From positions 558,001-622,000 of the forward strand of contig JAHLMK010000013.1 of NCBI GenBank assembly GCA_019915135.1: DNA of 64,000 bases, read 5' to 3'. The stretch is from Strobilurus pachycystidiatus. Lineage: Eukaryota > Basidiomycota > Agaricomycetes > Agaricales > Physalacriaceae. Of the stretch, positions 54,903-64,000 are shown piece after piece; position 1 is the stretch's first letter, and each line of letters starts with the position of its first letter. Position numbers and translations under genes: made by a program. The notes beneath the pieces were generated by a model. It saw only the letters and a list, made by a program, of their open reading frames with translations. It ran no database searches and was not told the origin of the DNA.

Positions 54903-56829
54903 AGAAGGGTAGGGAGGGCGCCATTACCAAGAAAGAGAAGAGACAGCCGAAGCCAAACCCCAACGGGACGATTGCTGATGTGTACAACAGTGATTACGAG
55001 GATCCAAGTTACCCGGCTTGGAGAGGATTTAGCTAGACTTGACTGGGAATGTATCATCCGTACGTACGTACCTATGACATAAGAGCCTGACCCAACAGCA
55101 TGAGAAAAATCAATATTGGCCACGTGTCACGTCTTTTCTCTAGACAATGACGAACAACTCCATAAGTAGGGCGACGAGTCTTACTCAGCGTTTGTTGTGA
55201 GCGGGGTCGACTCTGTGGCGGAGTTTTCACTGACAAACAAATGTTAGGTGTAAAGCTTCAGTAGACGTGCTGCTTGTACGCTGTTTCAACAATCCCTCAT
55301 TGCCGAAGAGCTGACAAGTCTGCAGGAGTTTGCTGCAAACCTCAAGTTGGAATCGGTTCTTGCCAAAAACAGCAAAAAACTGCGTATCTTTCACAAAGGT
55401 GGTGGTCAATTCTCGCAAATCTGTGACGAGTATCTGCTCGTTTGATGGGATGTAGTGGTGTGCCTCGATGAGACGGCAACCCCCGTAGAAAAAGAGGTGG
55501 CGCGTATGTTTGAAAACGGAACTATCACCCCGGCGACTACTATGGAGCTGGACCTTGTGCACGAAGGTCTAGTGCACCTGATGAATAGAGGTACGCCATG
55601 AATGGTGTTCTGACATGGGCGGAGATCCGAGTATACTAACAGATTTGGCATTGCCGCAACCAGGAGATAGTCAGCTGACGACTGAGAATGAAAAGTTGGG
55701 GGACTCTGGTCATGGTACATTATCACGTAGCCCACCCGCCGTATAGCTTCAGACCTGAGACTAACAACCAGGGGGGACAATGTTCCTGCCAGTCAAGAAT
55801 CGACTCATTTGAGCCGCCGTAGTGAAGGTAATGTGCCATTTGTTACTATCCGCAGTCGAGGTAGACTAAGTCGACAACCAGGACCAGGAGCCTCGGATGG
55901 GCCGTCGAGTCAAGGGTCGACTCATTCGCGCCCACAAAAGGTATTGGAGACGGTTCGTTTGGTTCTAACAGGACAGAGCTGCGCGTCATGCGTCCGCCCA
56001 GGTCAACGCAACCGCGACGCCCAGTGGACAAGCTTTGCGTCAAAACAAGGAAGTCTGAAAGCAGGTAAACAAGCTTGAAGACAGAGGCAAAGATCGCGAC
56101 TCATTGACATTAAGGTGAACCTTGATCCCTTAATGCGTAACAAGAGATCTTGAGAAAGGACCCAAATGGATGGATATGTCCAGGCCGGTTATGATTTTGT
56201 TGCAATAACACAACAAACCTGACCTACGTAGGAATGTGAGGACACAGATCACAATCAACACGTGAAGAGAAGGGGCTTGGGAAACGAAAGCTTAGAGGTT
56301 CAACCGGTATGTTATTGTTCAAAGTTATAGTCTGCCTGATTTAATAACGTATAGGGCCGGACTGGCAAGACTGAGAGCGAACTTGTTTCACCAAAACGTC
56401 GCACAGATGATGGAATGGGTATGGGGAGAGTAAATCTTAGAGCAGCACGGGAGACAAAAGAGAGTAAAGATGCACAAGAACGATACCTTGCAGAGTTCGA
56501 CAACAGTATACCTTCCGCGAGGTATGCGGTCTCATTGAGTGTTTTAACGCGAAAGAAACTCACAATAAGCGTAACAGGGCGGAGGACTTGAAATTGACAA
56601 TCATGAAAGGTGAAGACTGCTTCACTATGTTGAAGGCGGACTCCCTCAAGCGTCTTCCTGGTCCTCTGAAGAAGAATGACAAGACAGCGCAAATGGTTGA
56701 GCCCGAGGCACTGTTCGGGTGCTTCTGGTCAATCAACACGATTTTTTACCTAGGGATGTTGCCTATAAATCCATATAAAGCTCGTTTTGGGGACCCTTTG
56801 TTTGCGAGCATTGTCAGAGACCAATGAAA
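54903..56829. other. Decayed sequence, no confident gene
   Basis: Many short frames lie on both strands. A frame at 56588-56827 (LFGCFWSINTIFYLGMLP) may belong to the downstream family gene. A word (agtcgacaaccaggaccaggagcctcgg and similar) near 55868 hints at repeat content, but I cannot delimit an element. Confidence 0.35.
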
Positions 56830-59700
56830 GCTGCCGTTGGTCGATACAAAGACGGAGACACCACTCTGGAAACTGACAGATGAGATGCAGGACAAATGGC
56901 GCTTCCTAGAAGATGTCCTCACTCACACTCGGGAAACTCTGATGCTCTGCATAGGCAGGGTGTTACCAAGCAAAGAGTATATCCCCGCACCGCTCCTGAG
57001 TCTCTACAGGTTTCATCATTCACACCTTCAGCAGAGCGTCCTGATGCAGCAGCCCATCTGAGCCCGATATGCTTTCGTCGTCTTGGGAGCAGAGATCTCC
57101 TACCTGTACACATACACACTTAAGGTGCCAAAGACCTTGCACAAGAATGTGCAGATTGAACTGTATGACACGTTTGACGATGATCGTCTCTGGCAGAATC
57201 TCTTAGACTTGTGGATTCTGCTGAGGGGAAATAACCAAACACATACATTGAGCTGCGATTTGGAATGGCTAATTGTGCGGTATGGGTTCAACAGACACAT
57301 GGTCGCCGACTTTTTGAAGATGGACGAGCGACCTTATCATGAATTGGAGGCCGGAGTTTATTTTGAGAAACTGGTCTGGAGGCAAGGGAGGAGTGGCGAC
57401 CTGGAATTACGCCGAAGCAGCTCATCACTGCCAAATCCTGGTATGCCCCGAGGGAGCAAGAGAGAAGGAGCAAGAGACTTAGTGAGAGTTTTTCCAACGT
57501 CGTGACAGAGGCATTCTGGCCTTTGAGAAGGACAAGGTTTTGGAAGAGAGCATCGAGGATAGGCAGCAAGAAGCGGAGGAGAAGGGCTTTGTGAGGAGAG
57601 CAGCGCTGTTTGAGTGGAAGAGAGTCCATGATCGTCTCATTTGCAGGATTGGGGGTGCACACAAGGCCAACCGAGTGTGGGGAGAATTCCGGGAGGATCA
57701 GAGGGTGTATTGTGCATTCTTTGATGAGTGGGATGTATGTGAGGAATTCAACAAGTTGGAGGAGGGCCTTCCCCCGTTGGAAGGCAATGTGATCATGAAG
57801 GAGGAGGAAGTTGTGGGACTGGGTGTTGGCAATTACCATGGTGAGGAGAGATTCACAGCCTTTGTCGAAGAAGGTGTGGAAGAAGGAGAGGGGATGCAGT
57901 TGACAGGGGGGGAGGAAAGGGAGGACAGAGAGAGCTTGAAGAAGAAGAGGGGGTCTCAACGTCCGCCTTGGACTTGTCAGCCGAGAGCAAGCGCCTCAAA
58001 CTGAGACGCATGAAGGTGGAGGCCCTAAACATACAGAGGTTATTGACGCTGCTGTTTGAGGATGTTCTCCGGTCCGTACTGAGTCTACATGTTCCAGAGA
58101 TGCATCTCATTGAACCCTCCTCTTTGGCGGAGGAGAGTAAGGAAGGACAGGCTACGGAGAGAAGTTGCCGGAAATTCACGTCTTGTGAGGGTGGGGAGAA
58201 GGCTAAGGGGAAAAGGATCAACGGTGAGGCACTGCGAGATCTGGAAGGGTATCTCAAGCGATTGGCGGACCTGAGTAAAGGGTTGGGAACTTACCGAGAG
58301 GTGGAAGGCTCACTTTGCGCATCTTGGTCCAATTTGCGTCAAGACCACGACACATGCATTTGGACGACTGTACTGGAGGGGTTGGTGATAGCAAAAGTGG
58401 ATTGGGAGTACAGAGAGGACGGCGGTTACAAGATCTACTCGAGGAAATTGCCAACCGGACGACTATTGCTTTTCAGACCCGCCGATGTCATTATGGTCTT
58501 GCGATGGACGCAAGGACGCGAGCCGATGGAAGTTGTTCACTTGCTGGCAGAAGCTGGAGTCTGGTTTTCCTTGGCCGTAATGTCGTGTGAGGGAGTACGC
58601 TTGCAGAGGCAAGCGCCGTAATGGGATATCATGAGAAGAACAATGGGTTTCAGGACGACGTTGAGTGACTACTTCCAATACGTGGAACGGCGCAGGTGAT
58701 TGTTCAGTGACGGCGGAGTCCTGCGTGCTGCACTCATGGCTGGGGGGATCTTTTGGCGCTTTGCAATGGAACATGTGTCCGGCTCTTGGGAGGTGTTGAA
58801 TGGCCCAACGAAGGCGTCGAGAGTAGAGGGCGGAGAAGCACGACAAAGACGGGTACGATCCTATGCCAGGAAGCCCTGACTGATGCACAAATGGACGTGA
58901 TATGCTAGAGATGTCCACGAATATATATTCGAGTATATTCTTATTCATGCACACGAATAATCCCCCCTCCAAGGGTCATAATTGTTATTCATGAATATAC
59001 TCTTAATCTTATTCGTCAACTTAATCTTCACTGTGAATATTTCGCTTTTATTCATGAATATTCATGAATATACAAGTTCAATCATCTCAATGTCACTCAA
59101 AATCACAGTTAAAGTTATTGAATAAACTATAAATCATTCAAACAGCATCTAAATTTATCATAAACTTGTCTCTAGTACTGAGAATTCAGTATTGTCAGAC
59201 ACTCATGAATGAGTTGAGGATTATGTGAACTTGAAGGTTCATATTCTATATTCGTCAACTTATTCTTATTCACGAATATAATATATTCATCATATTCATA
59301 TTCATGAATAAGATTAGGAATATATTCATGAATATTCTCCTTTACTCCTTATTCGTGGTCATGTCTATGATATGCAAAACCTATCAAGTCTTTTGCTTCT
59401 GGGATGATGAAGCCCCTGCGCAGGTGTCTTGGTTTCCAAAGAAGGGCTCTTGGCGTAACAGTAGTATCGACGTGGGCTTCTGGAGCGCTGACCCAGAGGG
59501 ATGGTATCAGTTGCGCGTAAACACTTACTTGAGCGAGTTCAAAAGCCCATTGAACCAATCAGACTGGGTACATGCAATAAAGCTTCAAAAGAACGTGTCA
59601 AGGGCAAGTAGGGGATACAATTTGTGGTGTCGAGAGGCACTGGATAAGTTTCTCTCTACGGTAAGATCATGGGTATCCTGTTCTGTTTGGAGGCATACCT
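56830..59700 (+). pseudogene. Broken member of an expanded basidiomycete family, split by an element
   Basis: Consecutive plus-strand frames at 56837-57061, 57083-57505, 57530-58004 and 57968-58621, then 59368-59700 after the insertion. Motifs: EMQDKWRFLEDVL; FDDDRLWQNLLDLW; a Glu-rich EERE region; then LFRPADVIMVLRW, TDAQMDVI and KTYQVFC, SWRNSSIDVGFWS, DPEGWYQLR. I recall large uncharacterised Agaricomycete proteins with this C-terminal succession. Frame changes occur near 57485 and near a G6 run at about 57905. A 462-bp element splits the codons after DVIC; reading across the empty site gives a continuous frame. It is not functional as it stands. Confidence 0.6.
58906..59367. mobile_element. 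Non-autonomous hAT-like element, family 1, copy 3 (462 bp)
   Basis: It has the same length, orientation and ends as the copy in the satellite, and is flanked by a perfect 8-bp duplication TGATATGC (58898-58905 and 59368-59375). Few differences from copy 1 are visible, which points to recent activity of this family. Confidence 0.94.
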
Positions 59701-59702
59701 GA

Positions 59703-60235
59703 TTTTGGTTTCAGTCGCGATGACATAAATTTGAAGTTAGATACAAGGGTTGTAAGATGAAAGAACAATCTTGTTTTTTTGATTATAAGACATCTTAGGT
59801 TCTCAGATATCCATTGAGTCGTCAACAAGTCGCACAGGCAGATGACCTTTAACAAATTGTTGAACAAGCTCGGTGAGCTCATTGTCTCCGAGGCTGTCAA
59901 GCACATGGTTTAGTGCTTCCTGGACTTTGACGTGGCGCGCCTCTATGATGAAAGAAATTTGTTTGACATGCGCTTTGAGGGAAAAGAAGGACTTGGAGAA
60001 AGGTGTGGACTCTTTGAGCCAAATTAGGTCCTAAAAGGGATCCAAGAAGAGAGAAACACCGAATTTGAAGAATCATATGGTGAAAATTGAGCTCCAGCTG
60101 TGGAAAATCATTACTGACAGATTGGTAAAGGGAATACGGAACATTGGTGCGTTCCTTAGATTAATCAAATCTTTTGATAGATCAATCAAACCTTTTGATA
60201 AAGGCTCGCTGGGCTGATACGTACTGCTTTTTGAG
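59703..60235. other. No supported gene
   Basis: AT-rich in part. Short frames only. Confidence 0.4.
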
Positions 60236-60568
60236 ATGCTGTTGCCGGGTAGGAAGCACAGCGTAATGATCCATTTGGTACACGAGGTCCCCATGATGAT
60301 GACAAGAGAGAACCTGGAGATATTCTTGACGGACATGTTTTTTGTGCCCTTCGGCATCTCAGTCATCCAGAGAAGTGACGAGGTAAAAAGAGACGACAAG
60401 TTTCCTCAGATAATCTTTGTACTTGTTGATGCTCGCAGCGGCAATGATGTGTTAAAGTTTCTGACAGTGAAAGGGTTCAGTCTAGCGACGGTGCGACAGG
60501 TGAGGAACGGCGAGTATATTGTAAGTCTTGTCCACCATCTCAGCGGCTGTTTCTTGAGTGAACTCTAA
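60236..60568 (+). CDS. Hypothetical open frame of 110 codons
   Basis: The frame encodes a peptide with FVPFGISVIQRSDEV and DKFPQIIFVLVDAR. Upstream and downstream exons are likely but unresolved. Composition is protein-like, but I recognise no family. It could be another fragment of the expanded-family gene just upstream. Confidence 0.25.
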   Translation: MLLPGRKHSVMIHLVHEVPMMMTRENLEIFLTDMFFVPFGISVIQRSDEVKRDDKFPQIIFVLVDARSGNDVLKFLTVKGFSLATVRQVRNGEYIVSLVHHLSGCFLSEL

Positions 60569-60639
60569 TTGTGCCGTGCGCGGGATTGGGTTTCGTAATT
60601 GAGGTATAGTGACATCCTAGTAAGCAACGTCAGATCAAA

Positions 60640-61131
60640 TTAACCGGAACATAAAGAAAATTACCCAATTGCCGGGAAGGTCTTTGTACCCACGTACAAG
60701 ACGAGCAAGTCAGCGCCTGCGGAGTCTTCTTTTGATGGAGGGGGCGGAGAGAGGCCTTGAGAAACTCTTCGGACTTGAGGGGTTGCTTCATGGGCTGACT
60801 TTTTAGCACTGCATCCCAGCGGGCTTGAGCCGCGCCTTCAAGAGGATCAGGGGGAGGGGTCGGAGACTGCCTCGGGGTGTGGCGTGCAGCTTGGCTAGGA
60901 GTCTGCTGATTGCGCGTATGCGGGTTGCGGTTGGGGAGGGAAGGGGTCGGAGTCAGTCGAGGAGGCGGAGTTGGTGACCGGTCAGCTTCTCACGCGCAAC
61001 ATGTCGCACTTCACTTTGTTGTTGGGCAGAGGCTTGAGAGGGAAAGCCTTCCTGAAGGTTGTCGAGTTCTTCCTCCAAGTGCTCGAGCGCATGGTTGATG
61101 CGTGTCCCTTGCGTCAACGGTAGTGACATGT
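60640..61131 (-). pseudogene. Pro-rich fragment, possible gag-like or host coding remnant
   Basis: On the minus strand an ATG near 61131 opens a Gln/Glu-rich helical stretch (INHALEHLEEELDNLQEGF). After a frame change near 60970 a Pro-rich segment (PSQAARHTPRQSPTPPPDP, then ARWDAVLK) follows. The combination resembles the start of a retrotransposon gag or a low-complexity host protein. No zinc knuckle is seen. Confidence 0.3.
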
Positions 61132-62869
61132 TTCAAAGAGGGTAAGAACGTCAAGAGGGGCTAAGAGAAGGGATGAATCGCGGCGGAAGTTGAAAGGTAG
61201 TGAAAATGACTCAATTGGCCAAGGCTTCAATCACGTGGGACAATCATGGGCGCGCAGGTATTACTGCTATTCAATTTTTAAAGAGACGTCACTGGTGCTC
61301 AAATGCCCTTAATGGCTGGTAATGTCATTTCTAATGTAGTTGGTGGGTAGCTGGAATGATCTGTGAGTTAACTAGGGCCCGCAGAGGATTTTCTTAGTAC
61401 ATTGTAGAAGGAATGAAACTTGGATTTGAAACCTACTATGCCGGCTTATAGGATGCGCAGACGGTGGTTAGTGTGTAAAATGAAGTGCGGCGGCGGTGAG
61501 AGCAGTCAGAAAGGCTGTAATTGCTTGGTCAAGTAGGCCAGGAGGCTCATGGCCTTCATAGCACGGATAGATTGTAATACTTGCGACGGAATGTTGTAGA
61601 TGATGCGTCAGACTCATGAAATTTGACTTGACGAGACGTCTTTCAGAGCATGTCCGCGTTGTGTAACCACATGTAGAAATTTTTACGGACCGCGTCGCTA
61701 ATATGATAATACCCGCGGGGTCTACAAGAAACTGGCCGGGTCTCCCTACTTTCTGTCCCCGGGAACACATTTTGGAGCAAATTGGGTTGTATTATAAGAA
61801 ATGGACGGGTAATCTGCAAGAATTATCCCGGGTTGCCAAAGGTAAACAAGTCAGGGCAGGTTGGCTTGCCCCTTCCGCAATCACTTGAATCAGGCATACG
61901 GATATGTTTTCATGTATCTGGTCCGAGTTATTGAATCGAGCCGTCGAGAAGTGTTAAGACCGTGCCCCAGACCAAGTCAGTCGGATGTCTGAAACCGGAT
62001 TTCTTGGTAAGCACAGCGCAAGCGGTGCTCCGAGCCTATGAAAGAATAAGCGTAGAAGTGTTCAAAAGAAAGAAAAGGTAAAAGGTTTACCTATTCTGTA
62101 TTGGCACGTGTTTCCACACCTGCAGCTCTATGGATTCCCGTCAAACGGTAGTCCGGCTATCCCTCGGTTGTGGTGAGAGTTGCAGGGGGCCCGGTCTTGA
62201 GGATTGTCGGTGGTCCGGAACCAGGGCTGCCTGCGATCAGCAGGTTGGTCCCTTGAGTCGAGCCTTGAATCCAGAGGTCCGCAGGAAAGAGCAAACTCGG
62301 AGGAAAGAGAAGAGATGAGCTCGGAGGTCCGTAAGGACAACGCAAGTTGGAGAACATAAGTCTTGGCCAATGAGCGGAGTTCTGCAAGTTGAGTTCAGAC
62401 AAGAAGAAGAGATGAAGACTAGACTGGAGTGTCTAAGTTGATATTTGAACTGAGGAAACATAGGTAAAATACAAGCGCTTAAATACTGAACTGAGTAGGT
62501 AGATGCATAAGGAGATAAGTAAGATCACAAGCGGAGGTCCACATGTATTGGCCAAAGGGCTGCATGGTCTGGGACTCTGGGTCAAGGGTATGGCAAGTTT
62601 GGTGATAGCGATGCTGAGTAAAGGATTACATGCGGAGGTCCGGGCGGCCCGGCTGGACTTGGCAAGACTTGGCAAGGATGGATGATTAATGGGGTTACGA
62701 GGAGACACGTGACTGGCTGAGTAAGTCGGAGATCCGGTCCGATCCTGTATCATGACGCATGGATATGACAGACCCGGGCTGTACACTAAGTCTTTGTATG
62801 CACTGGGATGCTTGCGCTTAGCGTATGGTTCACACTCACACTTTTGGCGCGCAATTAGATGTGAATCCG
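61132..62869. other. Long stretch without a supported gene
   Basis: Short frames occur on both strands. The word gaggtccg or close variants recurs between about 62270 and 62720, suggesting decayed repeats. Nothing here is assignable. Confidence 0.4.
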
Positions 62870-63206
62870 TGAATAAGAGCATGTTTAGAAGCTCCCATAG
62901 TGTCGGGGCCAGCTTCTCCATCTGTTCAGCTATATTGTTGATGTTGATGGCCTCCAGCTTCTCTGCTGTAGCCTTGCTTGCCTTGAAACAAAGACCTGTA
63001 GCCTTATGCACAAGAGAAAGCACTTTGTTTGAGAACTCCTTCATTTTCTCTCCTTTGCCCACTTCATAGCATCCTTCCTGACATTTGCGTTGGCAGCAAA
63101 TGAATCAAAAACTTCTTGTACTCATTTTGTAGGATTGACGACCGCTTTGTGTGATTGGAGATCGACATTATGCAGCAGATCAATGATAAACTGAACAGCG
63201 GAGGAG
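62870..63206 (-). pseudogene. Fragment of a DUF6589-like basidiomycete gene
   Basis: The minus strand encodes NSSAVQFIIDLLHNVDLQ, SHKAVVNPTK, a TGA, then VFDSFAANANVRKDAMKWA. After a frame change it gives NKVLSLVHKATGLCF and IAEQMEKLAPTLWELLN. I recall this succession from the N-terminal region of DUF6589-family proteins, a large and probably transposon-linked family in Agaricomycetes. At least one stop and one frameshift are present. It ends next to a word-rich element at 63218. Confidence 0.5.
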
Positions 63207-63217
63207 TTGTGGTTGTG

Positions 63218-63430
63218 TATAGAGACCTTCACGAGTCTCGACTCGAGTAGACTCGGACTCGTGAACATGAGTACTCACGGCCCAAAGCCGTGCCCGCGAC
63301 TCGTGGAAAGACTCATGCTACAAAGACTCGAGTCCAACGAGTCGAGTACTCACGAGTCGGATGAGTACTTGTTTGTAACTCGAGTCCCGGTGAGTACTCG
63401 CAAGTACTCTAGTGAGTACTCGCACAGTTA
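63218..63430. repeat. GAGTACTC/GACTCG word-rich element
   Basis: About 210 bp are dominated by gactcg, cgagt and gagtactc words in both orientations. The left edge reads tagagaccttcacgagtc, close to the family-2 inverted end. No matching right end or target duplication could be found, so the element class is unproven. Confidence 0.55.
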
Positions 63431-64000
63431 GGTTCATGCCCGACGAATCCCCCCAAGCAAGTGCACAGGGGGCCTCAGCCGAGCATGAGGGTGTACAAGG
63501 GGGTGTGGGGAGGGTGCGAGGAGGGAAGTGAGGTGAGGTGAAGGGTAGTGGAAGGCGCCAGAGTGTAGTGGTGAGGCAGAGGGTGGTGGTGAGCAACGGG
63601 AGGGTCGTGTCAAGATGACAATTGGCGGGAGATGGTTTTGCTGAGCGGGGAGGGCGCAAGCAGCAAACAGTGCATAGTTATATCTAGATCCAAGTCAGTG
63701 AGCAGAGACGCCATCAAGATGATTGGATCTGGCACCTTAATGCGCGGTGTCGTCTGCAGACGCGCCGCGCGCCCTCATCCCGCCGCATCCGCTCTGGAGA
63801 CCAGCACATTGGCAGGGCAGAGTGCCGCCTGTCAGTTTATGGCCTATTGAGGGCTGTTGTCACTGTTGTCCGTTGCATGCTGCCCTTTTGCGGGGGGCCT
63901 ACATGTTGTCGTTATCCCGTTGCTAAGGCCGCGACGCCCTAGCAACGGTGGTCGAATGTCGTCCTGGCCCTCTTGTAGGGCATCCAGATGTTGTCCAAGC
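63431..64000. other. Window end; purine-rich tract and a small hairpin
   Basis: 63460-63600 is strongly G/A-rich on the plus strand. A 9-bp perfect stem with a 14-base loop (CCGTTGCTA ... TAGCAACGG, 63917-63948) is visible. No gene is supported. Confidence 0.45.

Noticed and set aside
63218..63430. A further family-2 MITE copy
   Set aside because: Only the left edge (tagagaccttcacgagtc) resembles family 2. No matching right end or 8-bp duplication was found.

Overview
The window reads as nuclear DNA of a mushroom-forming basidiomycete (Agaricomycetes). Genes are cut by many very short introns (42-74 bp) with GTRNGY donors, CTNAY-type branch sites and YAG acceptors. The protein families are typical of that group: F-box-like proteins, a lineage-expanded Spt5-like protein, stand-alone chromodomain and MYND proteins, Plavaka-like and hAT transposases, and a DUF6589-like fragment. 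I found no prokaryotic gene organisation and no rRNA or tRNA gene. All exon models are my own and were checked only by splice motifs and reading-phase arithmetic.

Layout. (1) 1-24.5 kb is the gene-rich part: a Pro/Arg-repeat protein (partial), a coiled-coil RING protein (-), an F-box-like protein, an Spt5-like elongation factor, a divergent pair of membrane-anchored proteins (10.4-12.8 kb), a zinc-motif F-box protein at 13.3 kb, a truncated inverted copy of the Spt5-like 5' end, a small chromodomain protein, a tandem triplication of an unrecognised gene (17.1-21.2 kb), a second zinc-motif F-box protein (-) that is a clear paralog of the first, and a small coiled-coil protein with a C-terminal hydrophobic tail. 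(2) 24.5-32.1 kb is gene-free satellite DNA built on a unit of about 103 bp, with a 1,174-bp higher-order repeat, an inversion near 30,020 and a nested 462-bp element. (3) 32.1-64 kb is a graveyard of mobile elements and broken genes: two partial hAT transposases that are complementary halves, three families of hAT-like non-autonomous elements (TAG-starting inverted ends and 8-bp target duplications), a retropepsin fragment, a Plavaka-like transposase end, a MYND protein, a truncated Ulp1-like protease, and members of two expanded families whose frames are broken by stops, frameshifts or insertions.

How the parts relate. The same few non-autonomous elements recur in hAT pseudogenes, in introns of other decaying genes, in an open reading frame and in the satellite. 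Their target duplications are mostly still perfect, so many insertions look recent. In the gene-rich half the most notable structures come from local duplication: the F-box paralogs with conserved exon lengths and Cys spacing, the tandem triplication, and the inverted Spt5-like 5' end with its conserved upstream block.
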